From NCBI RefSeq assembly GCF_029257255.1, contig NZ_JARICI010000011.1, positions 1 through 48,019 of the forward strand: DNA of 48,019 nucleotides, read 5' to 3'. The notes beneath the pieces were generated by a model. The model searched no databases and was not told the origin of the DNA. It saw only the letters and a program-made list of their open reading frames with translations. Each line of letters opens with the position of its first letter. Within the stretch, counting starts at the first letter, position 1. Source of the DNA: Sporosarcina sp. (GTDB lineage: Bacteria > Bacillota > Bacilli > Bacillales_A > Planococcaceae). Both the position numbers and the translations under genes were made by a program. Positions 8,736-16,319 of the stretch are shown piece by piece.

Positions 8736-9707
8736 TTGTAAAGCTTTTTTTAGTACTTGAAGATTACGCTCCATCAGGGAGAAGTAATCGTCTTTATTTT
8801 TAATTTCTTCATCCGTCAGTACGCTTAAATTATGAAGCGTTAGTGTTTCGGCATTCAATTCTTTTTGAATGACTTCTGCTAATTTAGAACTGACATTCTG
8901 TTCGAATAAAATGTAATGGATATCTTGCTCTTTTGCTTCATGAACAAGGGAAGCTAGCTGCTTCTGTGATGGCTCGTTTTGTGAATCCAAACCTGAAATT
9001 GCAAGTTGCTCCAGGCCGTACGTATTCGCTAAATAGCCAAATGCCGCATGCGAGACGAAAAAGGTTTTATTCGGTGCTTCATCAGCCATCGTCTTGTACT
9101 GTCTGTCAAGTGCTTCCAGCTCGTCATACAGCTCGTTGTAGTTCTTTTCAAATTGCGCTGCATGTTCAGGCAGTTCATCGGAAAGCTCATCCTTGATTTT
9201 TTCAGCAAGCAACGTGCTGAGGTAAGGGGAAATCCAAACATGTGGATCTACTGCAGACTCATCATGATGATGTTCTTCTTCCTCTTCACCGTGTATTTCC
9301 TGCTCGTGCTCATGCTCATGTGAATGTCCCTCTTCAAATTCTTCCGGATCAATGGCATCTCCGACAGGAACAAAATGTACCTGCTCATTTTTCAGGGTCT
9401 TCTCGGTTTTCTGAACAAAGCCCTCAAGACCCAGTCCAATGTAGAAGAAAAGATCTGCTTTTGACAGAGCCATCATATCTTTTTGCGTCGGCTCGAATAC
9501 ATGCTCATCGGTTCCAGGCGGGTAGATCGATTGTACATCTACCACATCACCGCCGATCCGCTCAGTGAAATATTGCAACGGATATACAGTCGTATACACA
9601 CTTAATTTTTCGGATGAAGGGGATTCAGTTTCATCGGTTGCCTTGTTGCTGCATCCGCTTAATACCAAAAGTATGGCAGCTGCTAATAAAAGATAACGAT
9701 TTTTCAT
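8730..9707 (-). CDS. Zinc ABC transporter substrate-binding lipoprotein (ZnuA/AdcA-like)
   Basis: This surface lipoprotein captures Zn(II) for an ABC importer. The 325-residue precursor has a signal peptide with lipobox LSGC (Cys about 19), a cluster A-9 metal-binding fold with His/Asp/Glu ligands, and a long His/Glu-rich loop (about residues 128-150, runs of HEHEHE and EEEEEHHHDE) typical of zinc rather than manganese binders. The ATG follows GGAGG by 9 nt. The permease and ATPase genes are not adjacent, so it is either an orphan or works with a transporter coded elsewhere. A Zur-type operator upstream supports zinc. Confidence 0.92.
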   Translation of the reverse strand: MKNRYLLLAAAILLVLSGCSNKATDETESPSSEKLSVYTTVYPLQYFTERIGGDVVDVQSIYPPGTDEHVFEPTQKDMMALSKADLFFYIGLGLEGFVQKTEKTLKNEQVHFVPVGDAIDPEEFEEGHSHEHEHEQEIHGEEEEEHHHDESAVDPHVWISPYLSTLLAEKIKDELSDELPEHAAQFEKNYNELYDELEALDRQYKTMADEAPNKTFFVSHAAFGYLANTYGLEQLAISGLDSQNEPSQKQLASLVHEAKEQDIHYILFEQNVSSKLAEVIQKELNAETLTLHNLSVLTDEEIKNKDDYFSLMERNLQVLKKALQN

Positions 9708-9728
9708 TTATGAAAGCCTCCGGGTTCG

Positions 9729-9749
9729 TAATCGGAATGATTACTATTT
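9729..9749 (-). promoter_or_regulatory. Zur-type operator
   Basis: On the minus strand the 21-nt site reads AAATAGTAATCATTCCGATT then A. It matches the known Bacillus Zur box pattern AAATCGTAATnATTACGATTT at all but three of its defined positions, by eye. It lies between the predicted promoter and the start of the zinc-binding lipoprotein gene, the right place for zinc-dependent repression. Confidence 0.85.
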
Positions 9750-9762
9750 AGATAACTTCCTT

Positions 9763-9791
9763 ATCATACAAGATTCTTTTCTTGAATGCAA
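9763..9791 (-). promoter_or_regulatory. SigA-type promoter of the zinc lipoprotein gene
   Basis: On the minus strand TTGCAT (9786-9791) and TATGAT (9763-9768) are separated by exactly 17 nt. The Zur-like site begins 13 nt downstream of the -10 box. Confidence 0.75.
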
Positions 9792-9887
9792 CAATATTTA
9801 TTTGTATTCAGCAGAAACCTCACTTCTATAAGTGGAGGGTTGAATGCGAGTTGTCTTTCTGTTCAGGGTGTGTTTACAAATTAGAGG

Positions 9888-9909
9888 CAATCACGCCGAG
9901 GCGTGATTG
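9888..9909 (-). terminator. Hairpin downstream of yidD
   Basis: A 9-bp perfect stem, CAATCACGC with GCGTGATTG, and a 4-nt loop lie 6 nt after the yidD stop codon. The leftward tail (CCTCTAATTTG) is only partly T-rich, so it is a weak terminator at best. Confidence 0.6.
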
Positions 9910-9915
9910 TTAGTA

Positions 9916-10146
9916 CTATTCCTGCGTTTTTTTGGGAGGCACCGGGTCAAAGCCACCTTCATGGAAGGGGTGACATTTCAATATTCTTCTGACAGCAAGC
10001 CAACTTCCTTTAATGGCGCCGTGTGTTTCGATTGCCTCGACACCATAGTGCGAGCAGGTGGGATAAAAGCGGCAAGAAGGCGGAGTTAATGGAGAAATAA
10101 ATTTCTGATAAAACCGAATGATAGACACAAATGTTTTTTTTAGCAT
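9916..10146 (-). CDS. yidD: Membrane protein insertion efficiency factor YidD
   Basis: YidD is a small basic membrane-associated protein that helps YidC-type insertases. The 76-residue protein has an amphipathic N-terminal helix (about 5-15), the family block with [13 protein letters not shown] and HGAIKG, and a C-terminal GGFDPVP. The start at 10146 was chosen because AAAGGTGAAG lies 5 nt upstream; the longer start at 10164 would place that site inside the gene. It is divergent from dps with a palindrome between them. Confidence 0.92.
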   Translation of the reverse strand: MLKKTFVSIIRFYQKFISPLTPPSCRFYPTCSHYGVEAIETHGAIKGSWLAVRRILKCHPFHEGGFDPVPPKKTQE

Positions 10147-10166
10147 AATTGCTTCACCTTTCAATA

Positions 10167-10191
10167 TAAGTAGGTTTAGTTTACCTACTTA
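10167..10191. promoter_or_regulatory. Perfect palindrome between yidD and dps
   Basis: TAAGTAGGT (10167-10175) and ACCTACTTA (10183-10191) form a perfect 9-bp inverted repeat with a 7-nt centre. It lies 50 nt upstream of dps and 20 nt upstream of yidD. It does not match the PerR, Fur or Zur patterns I know. An operator for dps is plausible; this is inference. Confidence 0.5.
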
Positions 10192-10241
10192 AGTGGTAAA
10201 TTAAAAGAGAGAAGCTTACAACAATCAGAGGAGTGTTTTTT

Positions 10242-10691
10242 ATGTCTAAAGAATTAATTCAAGAGTTAAACAAGCAAGTATCTACATGGTCCGTGATGTA
10301 TGCAAAGCTGCATAATTATCATTGGTATGTAAAAGGACCTCAGTTCTTTACACTGCATGCGAAATTTGAAGAGCTGTACAACGAAGCGACAGCGCATATG
10401 GATGAAATCGCTGAACGTGTACTGACGTTGGGCGGAGAACCGACTGCTACATTAGCGCAGCACATAGAAAGTTCAGTTGTTAGTGAAGCCAAAGGAACGG
10501 AAAAAGCCAATGAAATGGTTCAGGCATTGGTTGATGATTTCGATAAGATTATGAAATCATTGAAAAAAGGAATGGATCTTGCTGCGAAAGCCAGCGATGA
10601 TATGACTGAAGATGTGCTGAATGCTATTTATCAAAGTATTGAAAAGCACCAGTGGATGCTGAATGCGTTCCTCGGAGAAACAAATGAATGA
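10242..10691 (+). CDS. dps: Dps-family ferritin-like protein
   Basis: Dps proteins form 12-subunit shells that oxidise and store iron and protect DNA from peroxide. The 149-residue four-helix protein has the ferroxidase signature: HNYHWYVKG (about 24-32) and the helix FEELYNEATAHMDEIAERVL (about 43-62) with the expected His, Asp and Glu ligands. The ATG at 10242 follows GAGGAGT; an ATG 9 nt upstream overlaps this site too closely. B. subtilis keeps a dps gene in this same neighbourhood (near ytkD and pckA), which supports the call. Confidence 0.95.
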   Translation: MSKELIQELNKQVSTWSVMYAKLHNYHWYVKGPQFFTLHAKFEELYNEATAHMDEIAERVLTLGGEPTATLAQHIESSVVSEAKGTEKANEMVQALVDDFDKIMKSLKKGMDLAAKASDDMTEDVLNAIYQSIEKHQWMLNAFLGETNE

Positions 10692-10756
10692 AAATCCTTC
10701 ATTCAGCAGGGAAACAGCCGATACTAAGAAGTGAATAGCAGGAAGGAGTGAACGAA

Positions 10757-10939
10757 ATGGATATCAATTCAATCATGTCCAGTCAGTTGAGAAGCTTGCA
10801 ATCAACCGTTCAAATGAGTGTAATGTCTAAAGCTCTTTCGATGGAAACTTCTGCGGTTGCAGAAATGCTGAATAATCTGGACAGTCAGCCCGTCGCTGTG
10901 CACCCGCATAAAGGTGCATCAGTTGATATCAAGGCTTGA
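10757..10939 (+). CDS. Small YjfB-like putative motility protein
   Basis: The 60-residue protein begins MDINSIMSSQL and is rich in Met, Ser and Gln, with a helical centre and the tail PHKGASVDIKA. This pattern (start with MD-I, end with G-x-x-x-D-I-x-A) is that of the YjfB family, linked to motility in Bacillus by regulation only. The ATG at 10757 was chosen over a GTG at 10748 because AAGGAG lies 8 nt upstream of it. It stands alone between dps and a terminator. Confidence 0.75.
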   Translation: MDINSIMSSQLRSLQSTVQMSVMSKALSMETSAVAEMLNNLDSQPVAVHPHKGASVDIKA

Positions 10940-10946
10940 TTGCCGA

Positions 10947-10984
10947 AGACACATCTCGTATGATTAGAGATGTGTCTTTTTTTC
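10947..10984 (+). terminator. Terminator after the YjfB-like gene
   Basis: An 11-bp perfect stem, AGACACATCTC (10947-10957) with GAGATGTGTCT (10967-10977), is followed by seven T. Confidence 0.93.
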
Positions 10985-10993
10985 GATGGAATC

Positions 10994-11018
10994 ACACAGT
11001 AACACTGTGTAGTATAAA
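10994..11018. promoter_or_regulatory. Inverted repeat and -10-like box upstream of the malic enzyme gene
   Basis: ACACAGT and ACTGTGT form a perfect 7-bp repeat with an AAC centre (10994-11010), directly followed by TATAAA (11013-11018). An operator next to the -10 box is plausible, but no regulator is recognised. Confidence 0.4.
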
Positions 11019-11049
11019 TAATACATACTGTAGTAGGAGGTTTGCGATT

Positions 11050-12372
11050 ATGGCGCAAGGCCAGTTCTTAAGAAATATAATTGTTGAAACACCGTCCAAA
11101 CCGGGTAATTTAGGTAAAGTAACGATGGCAATCGGGCAGTTGAACGGAGATATTGGTGACATCCAGACAATTAAGGTTGGCACGGTTTCTACCATTCGAG
11201 AAATAGCGCTGCTGTGTAACAACAAAGAACATTTGGATGAAATCGTAGCAGCGATTGAAGATTTGAAAAACGGCATTAAAGTTCATGCCGTAACAGACGA
11301 CGTCCTGCAAGCACATGAGGGCGGTAAGATTCATATGAAAGCAAGCCATCCGATCCGTTCACTTGCAGATTTACGCAGAGTGTATACACCGGGTGTAGCG
11401 AGTGTCTGTAAAACAATTGAGGAAGATCCTGAACAGGCAAATTATTTTACGGGAATTTCTAATACCGTCGCAATTGTTACAGACGGAACCGCAATTTTAG
11501 GTCTTGGCAATATTGGTCCTGTGGCGGGGATGCCTGTTATGGAAGGGAAAGCTGTACTGTTTGACCAGTTCGTAGGTATCAGCGGTATTCCGATATTATT
11601 GGATACGAGCAATCCTGACGAAGTAGTAGAGACGATCAAGCATATCCACCAGGGATTTGGTGCGATCTTATTAGAAGATATCGGAGCTCCTCATTGTTTT
11701 GAAATTGAAGATCGGCTGAAAAAAGAATTGTCGATTCCAGTCATGCACGATGATCAGCACGGGACTGCAGTCGTTGCGCTGGCGGCAGCATTAACAGCGT
11801 GCAAGCATGTCGGTGTTGATCTGGCGGACTCAAAAATCGGTCAGATCGGCCTTGGTGCAGCAGGTCTTGCAATCAGCAGAATGTTTATCGCGTACGGCGT
11901 TGAAGAATTAAAGGGCATTGATTTAAATCCTAAGGCGACAGCTATGCTGGAAGAGTTTGGTGGCATCGTTGCTCAATCGATGGAAGAAATCATGGCAACT
12001 TGTGATTTGGTTATCGCCACAACAGGAGTAGCGAATTTGATTAAGCCGGAAATGGTCCGCAAAGGGCAGATCATACTGGCATTATCGAATCCAAATGCAG
12101 AAATTATGCCGGATGTAGCACTCGAAGCAGGCGCAGCGTACGCGGCGGATGGACGTTTAGTCAATAACGTTCTTGGTTTCCCTGGAATTTTCCGAGGTGC
12201 ACTAAACGCAAACGCTAAGGAGATTACGTACCCGATGCTCATTGCAGCAGCTCTTGCGATTGTCGAAAGTACGAAGCGTGATGATCTCGTACCGCATCCG
12301 TTAGATCCAAATGTGCATGTGAATGTGGCATTGGCGGTTGAACGTGTCGTTTATGAAGAACAAGCTAAATAG
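11050..12372 (+). CDS. NAD(P)-dependent malic enzyme with N-terminal ACT domain
   Basis: It oxidatively decarboxylates malate to pyruvate. The 440-residue protein has an ACT-like regulatory domain at about 1-85 (IIVETPSKPGNLGKVT, IGDIQTI), then the malic enzyme catalytic domain (RRVYTPGVASV, DGTAILGLGNIGP, EDIGAPHCFEIEDR, HDDQHGTA) and an NAD-binding part with GLGAAGLAI. The ATG follows AGGAGG by 8 nt. The ACT domain suggests control by a small ligand. Its nearness to pckA places two C4-C3 interconverting enzymes together. The cofactor cannot be decided from sequence. Confidence 0.93.
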   Translation: MAQGQFLRNIIVETPSKPGNLGKVTMAIGQLNGDIGDIQTIKVGTVSTIREIALLCNNKEHLDEIVAAIEDLKNGIKVHAVTDDVLQAHEGGKIHMKASHPIRSLADLRRVYTPGVASVCKTIEEDPEQANYFTGISNTVAIVTDGTAILGLGNIGPVAGMPVMEGKAVLFDQFVGISGIPILLDTSNPDEVVETIKHIHQGFGAILLEDIGAPHCFEIEDRLKKELSIPVMHDDQHGTAVVALAAALTACKHVGVDLADSKIGQIGLGAAGLAISRMFIAYGVEELKGIDLNPKATAMLEEFGGIVAQSMEEIMATCDLVIATTGVANLIKPEMVRKGQIILALSNPNAEIMPDVALEAGAAYAADGRLVNNVLGFPGIFRGALNANAKEITYPMLIAAALAIVESTKRDDLVPHPLDPNVHVNVALAVERVVYEEQAK

Positions 12373-12379
12373 ATAGTTC

Positions 12380-12415
12380 AAGCCTATTAATCATTTATTG
12401 GTTACTAGGCTTTTA
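12380..12415 (+). terminator. Terminator after the malic enzyme gene
   Basis: AAGCCTA (12380-12386) pairs with TAGGCTT (12406-12412), with further pairing inside and TTTT in the tail. Confidence 0.75.
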
Positions 12416-12476
12416 CATTTTCTTTTTCGGGATATTTTTATCAAAAACGTCCATACTACGTAAAAAAGAAAGTAGG

Positions 12477-12797
12477 ATGGTCATGCCTGATCAAAAATAT
12501 ACGATGTATGTTTCAATGAGTCACAAGCAAGTTCTGTTGGATCCATATTCTTCACCTTGGGAATATAAAGTAGAGGTCACAAAAGAAGCATACCCTGTTT
12601 TCGAACGATTATTTGCACAGATGGAACGCTTGGAATTCCGTAACTTTCTACGATCACACTTGCCCTATATTCAATATCACTATGACAAAGATAATCACGA
12701 TATTGATAAGCGAATGATGAAAGTCTATGCACTAATTCATGAATATACTGATGAAGAATCCAAACGTTTTATTGAGAAGCTGCCGTTCTTTCGTTGA
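12477..12797 (+). CDS. Hypothetical conserved-looking small protein
   Basis: The 106-residue (or 104 from the ATG at 12483) soluble protein is rich in aromatic and charged residues and predicted mixed alpha/beta with no signal peptide or membrane segment. It ends with KRFIEKLPFFR. The start is preceded by AAAGAAAGTAGG, which could serve either ATG. I do not recognise the family. It lies directly upstream of the ytkD-like and ytmA-like genes, with 47 nt to the next start, so it may be transcribed with them. Confidence 0.7.
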   Translation: MVMPDQKYTMYVSMSHKQVLLDPYSSPWEYKVEVTKEAYPVFERLFAQMERLEFRNFLRSHLPYIQYHYDKDNHDIDKRMMKVYALIHEYTDEESKRFIEKLPFFR

Positions 12798-12844
12798 TTC
12801 GGCATGCGACTTTCCGCTACACTAAGGGAAAGGACGTGAGCTAT

Positions 12845-13312
12845 ATGCTGAAATTTGAAGACTTACAAGGTGCCGATGTGGAGCTGACATTCGGCCCGAA
12901 TCAACACCAAATTGAATCTCGTCATGTATTAGTTGTCATAAAGTATGAAGGACGCTGGCTATTGACGAAACATCGTATACGGGGATTTGAGTTTCCTGGT
13001 GGGAAAGCAGAACCCGGCGAATCGATAGAACAAGCGGCTATCCGGGAAACGTTTGAAGAAACGGGAGTAACGATTGAAAATGTCCGGTCGTTTGCCGAAT
13101 ATGTTGTCTTTACCGCACCCCCGTTTTGCAAAGCGGTATTTACTGGTGATATCGTCGGAATCGATCACCATCACAAATTACTCGAAACGGAAGGACTTAT
13201 CTGGATGACGGATGCTGAATTGGATGCCTGTTCAAATCTCAGTTTTCATATGAAAGACCGTGGAATGGGTGAGCTGAGGAAGTGGGTGGAAGCCAATGCC
13301 AGTGAAGGCTGA
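12845..13312 (+). CDS. ytkD: NUDIX nucleoside triphosphatase, YtkD-like
   Basis: YtkD hydrolyses 8-oxo-dGTP and related nucleotides in Bacillus. The 155-residue protein has a full NUDIX box in the right spacing: GGKAEPGESIEQAAIRETFEE followed by TG, with the catalytic RETFEE. The ATG at 12845 follows AAAGGACGTGAG; an in-frame ATG at 12794 would overlap the previous stop and lacks a site. The 3' end overlaps the ytmA-like gene by 17 nt. The neighbours dps, ytmA and pckA match the B. subtilis order. Confidence 0.87.
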   Translation: MLKFEDLQGADVELTFGPNQHQIESRHVLVVIKYEGRWLLTKHRIRGFEFPGGKAEPGESIEQAAIRETFEETGVTIENVRSFAEYVVFTAPPFCKAVFTGDIVGIDHHHKLLETEGLIWMTDAELDACSNLSFHMKDRGMGELRKWVEANASEG

Positions 13313-14093
13313 CGGTGAAATTATCTATTGTAAAGAATATCCATCGCCAAATCCCAAAGTTCGTCTGCAAGAAGTGACATATTGGTCTGACGGGCTTCAA
13401 GTGAAAGGAATGCTTGCAACGCCTAAAGCAGAAGGGCGTTATGATGGGTTGCTCTATCTGCGCGGGGGCATTCAACATGTCGGAATGGTTCGCCCGGCTC
13501 GTATTGCTCAATTTGCTTCTCACGGCTTGGTCGTGTTCGCTCCTTATTACCGAGGAAATCGAGGAGGAGAAGGGAAGGATGAATTCGCAGGTGACGATCG
13601 CAATGACGCCGTGGCGGGAGTAGAAGTTCTGAAACAGCAACAGGCAGTCGATTCAGAGCGAATACATCTGTTTTCTTTTTCGCGGGGAGGCATCATGGCA
13701 TTATGGACTGCCATTTTACGTGAAGATCTGACATCAATGGTTACATGGGCAGGCATATCAGACGTTGTATTCACCTATAAAGAACGGGAAGATATGCGGA
13801 GGATGATGAAGAGGGTAATTGGCGGAACCCCGAATAATCAGCCTGATGCCTATCGTGAACGGACTGCGCTTTTTCGCATTCAAGATATCGAAATACCAAC
13901 ATTAATTATTCATGGGACGATGGATTCGAATGTTTCATTTGAGCAGGCTTTGTTGTTGGAGAATGCTTTGCGTGATGCCAATAAAGTGTATGAAACGTGG
14001 TATTTAGAGGGTTATACACATTATATACCTCCTGAAATGAACAGACAGCTTGTGAAAGATGCGGTAGGCTGGATGAAAAGACAGGGCCACTAA
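13296..14093 (+). CDS. ytmA: Alpha/beta hydrolase, prolyl-oligopeptidase-like (YtmA-like)
   Basis: The 265-residue protein is an S9-type alpha/beta hydrolase of unknown substrate. The nucleophile elbow reads FSFSRGG, with the catalytic Ser in the expected place though the first Gly is Phe/Ser-rich, the acid lies in HGTMDSNV and the His in GYTHYIPP. It overlaps the NUDIX gene by 17 nt and starts with ATG after GGTGGAAG. It corresponds in position and fold to ytmA in B. subtilis. Confidence 0.83.
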   Translation: MPVKADGEIIYCKEYPSPNPKVRLQEVTYWSDGLQVKGMLATPKAEGRYDGLLYLRGGIQHVGMVRPARIAQFASHGLVVFAPYYRGNRGGEGKDEFAGDDRNDAVAGVEVLKQQQAVDSERIHLFSFSRGGIMALWTAILREDLTSMVTWAGISDVVFTYKEREDMRRMMKRVIGGTPNNQPDAYRERTALFRIQDIEIPTLIIHGTMDSNVSFEQALLLENALRDANKVYETWYLEGYTHYIPPEMNRQLVKDAVGWMKRQGH

Positions 14094-14097
14094 TGAA

Positions 14098-14133
14098 AAA
14101 AATCCTTGCAGATGGATATCTGCAAGGATTTTT
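14098..14133. terminator. Bidirectional terminator between the ytmA-like gene and pckA
   Basis: A perfect 16-bp stem (14098-14113 with 14118-14133) and GGAT loop, with five A on the left side and five T on the right, works in both directions for the converging genes. Confidence 0.92.
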
Positions 14134-14142
14134 GTATGTCTA

Positions 14143-15729
14143 TTACGCAATTGGTCCGCCTTTAATCGCAATTTCTTCCGAGACGTGATCGAACTTCTTG
14201 AAGTTCTCACGGAAGGCAGCAGCCAGACGATTTGCTTCTTTATCATATTCTTCAGGATCTTCCCAAGCATAACGCGGGTGAAGGACGTTAGTCGGTACGC
14301 CTTCTATTTCAAGAGGCATATTCAATCCAAAGATTTCATTCTTTTTCGTTTCGACGTTATCCAATTTACCGGCAATTGCTGCACGGACCATTGTGCGAGT
14401 GTAGCCAAGGTTCATACGTGAGCCCACTCCGAAAATGCCACCTGTCCAACCAGTGTTGACGAGGAATACTTTCGCACCGTGCTCGTCAATTTTCTTTCCA
14501 AGCATTTCTGCATAAGTTGCAGCAGGAAGCGGTAGGAAAGGAGAACCGAAGCAAGTTGAGAAAGTTGGTTCTGGAGCAGTAATTCCGCGCTCCGTTCCAG
14601 CCAGCTTAGAAGTGAATCCGCTCAAGAAATGGTACATTGCCTGTTCTTTAGTTAAGATTGAGATGGGAGGCAATACCCCGGAAGCATCAGCCGTCAAGAA
14701 TATGATGTTTTTCGGATGACCCGCTACAGAAGGTGTCACGATATTATCAATATTTTCAATCGGGTATGCTGCACGTGTATTTTCAGTCAGTGATTTATCA
14801 TCATAATCAGGAATACGTGTCTCTTCATCCAATACTACGTTCTCCAGTACGGAACCGAAACGGATCGCACCGAAAATTTCGGGTTCCTTTTCTTTAGAAA
14901 GGTTGATGCATTTCGCATAGCATCCGCCTTCGATATTAAATACGCCGTTGTCAGACCAGCCGTGCTCATCATCACCGATTAATTTACGGTCTGCATCAGC
15001 GGAAAGAGTTGTTTTACCTGTTCCGGACAAACCGAAGAATAGTGCTACGTCGCCTTCTTCTCCAACGTTTGCTGAACAGTGCATAGATAAAATGTCATTT
15101 TCAGGAAGCAAGAAGTTCATAACAGAGAAGATCGATTTTTTCATTTCGCCGGCATATTCTGTGCCGCCGATCAAAACGATACGCTTCTCAAGAGACAAGA
15201 TGATGAAAGTCTCTGAATTCGTGCCGTCCACTTCTGGATCTGCTTTAAATGAAGGAGCAGCCAAAATCGTGAACTGTGATTCGTGAGTCTGTAATTCTTC
15301 AGCAGTTGGACGGATGAACAGCTGGTGGACAAATAAGTTTTGCCAAGCCAGTTCGTTTACGACTTGAATAGACAGCTGGGAGTCCTTATCAGCACCTGCA
15401 AATCCTTTAAATACGAAGAGTTCATCTTTTTGCTGTAAATGATCGACGACTTTCGTGTATAATGAATCAAATGCTTCTGAAGAAATCGGGCGGTTCGTGC
15501 TGCCCCAGTCTACTTTGTCTTTAGACACTGCATCTTCGACGATAAATTTATCTTTAGGAGAACGTCCTGTATATTTCCCTGTACGTGCTGTTAAAGCGCC
15601 GTCTGCTGAAAGTTCAGCTTCATTATTAGCAATTGCTTTTTCCGTTAATTCCGCCACAGACGCTTGGATCGTCACGTTGCTTCCTGATAGAAGGCCTTTC
15701 AAGCTATCATCAATTTTTGCAGATATCAT
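14143..15729 (-). CDS. pckA: Phosphoenolpyruvate carboxykinase (ATP)
   Basis: This gluconeogenic enzyme turns oxaloacetate and ATP into PEP, CO2 and ADP. The 528-residue protein has the P-loop GLSGTGKTT, the kinase-2 motif GDDEHGW (about residues 235-265) and the PCK block NTGWTGG. The start at 15729 follows AAAGGACGG; a longer frame to 15801 lacks a site and spans the promoter region. The CcpN-like operator upstream supports repression when glucose is present. Confidence 0.97.
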   Translation of the reverse strand: MISAKIDDSLKGLLSGSNVTIQASVAELTEKAIANNEAELSADGALTARTGKYTGRSPKDKFIVEDAVSKDKVDWGSTNRPISSEAFDSLYTKVVDHLQQKDELFVFKGFAGADKDSQLSIQVVNELAWQNLFVHQLFIRPTAEELQTHESQFTILAAPSFKADPEVDGTNSETFIILSLEKRIVLIGGTEYAGEMKKSIFSVMNFLLPENDILSMHCSANVGEEGDVALFFGLSGTGKTTLSADADRKLIGDDEHGWSDNGVFNIEGGCYAKCINLSKEKEPEIFGAIRFGSVLENVVLDEETRIPDYDDKSLTENTRAAYPIENIDNIVTPSVAGHPKNIIFLTADASGVLPPISILTKEQAMYHFLSGFTSKLAGTERGITAPEPTFSTCFGSPFLPLPAATYAEMLGKKIDEHGAKVFLVNTGWTGGIFGVGSRMNLGYTRTMVRAAIAGKLDNVETKKNEIFGLNMPLEIEGVPTNVLHPRYAWEDPEEYDKEANRLAAAFRENFKKFDHVSEEIAIKGGPIA

Positions 15730-15789
15730 AATTACATACCGTCCTTTGCGTAGTCGTTTTATTTGAGTAGCACATCTTAATTCGTAAAT

Positions 15790-15800
15790 AGTATAACACA
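15790..15800 (-). promoter_or_regulatory. CcpN-type operator over the pckA -10 box
   Basis: On the minus strand TGTGTTATACT fits every position of the CcpN operator consensus TRTGHYATAYW known from B. subtilis gapB and pckA. Its TATACT half is also a good -10 box, so CcpN bound here would block transcription of pckA. The match is read from sequence; binding is inference. Confidence 0.75.
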
Positions 15801-15854
15801 TTAAGAATAATAATCTATACTAATTAAAAACTCAAGTGATTTGATATAAAAAAT

Positions 15855-15883
15855 TTGACAAAAACCAAACTTTTTTATACTAT
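15855..15883 (+). promoter_or_regulatory. Promoter of the SAM riboswitch-metK transcript
   Basis: TTGACA (15855-15860) and TACTAT (15878-15883) are 17 nt apart; TATACT at 15876-15881 is the alternative with 15 nt. Transcription would begin about 10 nt before the riboswitch. Confidence 0.72.
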
Positions 15884-15899
15884 GTGACATGAACGGATA

Positions 15900-16020
15900 C
15901 TCTTATCCCGAGTTGGTGGAGGGTACAGGCCCTGTGAAACCCGGCAACCTGCAAAAGACTTTTTGTCTTGCGCGAAGGTGCCAAACCTGAAGCAAGGTTG
16001 AATTCCTTGGACGATAAGAG
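15900..16020 (+). ncRNA. SAM-I (S-box) riboswitch
   Basis: The P1 helix CTCTTATC (15900-15907) pairs perfectly with GATAAGAG (16013-16020). Between them is the conserved core: GGTGGAGGG, GGCCCTGTGAAACCCGGCAA, the AAGGTGCCAA block and TTCC near the P4/J4-1 side. This element turns off methionine and SAM genes when SAM is abundant; here it controls metK. Confidence 0.96.
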
Positions 16021-16045
16021 TGAAAGGTGCTGCGCGTGAAATCAT

Positions 16046-16085
16046 GCCTTTTACTCATGGATATAACTTGAGTAGAGGGCTTTTT
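16046..16085 (+). terminator. Intrinsic terminator of the SAM riboswitch
   Basis: GCCTTTTACTCA (16046-16057) pairs with TGAGTAGAGGGC (16069-16080) through 12 bp with two G-U pairs, then TTTTT. This is the expected switch between full-length metK mRNA and early stop. Confidence 0.88.
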
Positions 16086-16124
16086 ATATTGATTTCAACA
16101 GGAAAACCTGTTGAAATCAATATA
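16085..16124. repeat. Perfect 18-bp inverted repeat in the metK leader
   Basis: Arms 16085-16102 and 16107-16124 are exact complements with an AAAA loop. It starts on the last T of the riboswitch terminator and is followed by GCCTCC, not a T-run, so it is not an ordinary terminator. Confidence 0.85.
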
Positions 16125-16128
16125 GCCT

Positions 16129-16200
16129 CCGGCGGATGTCATGGATTTTGTAAGGAGTTAATCGCAAAGGCGATTCAAAATCTAGATGTAATTCCGCCGG
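16129..16200. repeat. 72-nt nested palindromic element
   Basis: Three nested pairings lie on one axis: CCGGCGGA with TCCGCCGG (outer), GATTTTG with CAAAATC (middle) and AATCGC with GCGATT (inner, AAAG loop). Such GC-flanked elements resemble dispersed non-coding repeats of Bacillales; no second copy is visible here. The remaining DNA to 16319 (the metK start) shows only the ribosome binding site. Confidence 0.6.
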
Positions 16201-16319
16201 TGCGGAATATAAACTAGCCCTGAATCCTTATGGTATATGATTGACGTCATTTCAGGCGTGGAACTTTACCAGGGACTTATGAGAGTACCGTATCATGTTG
16301 CTTAATAGGGGGAAACAAA

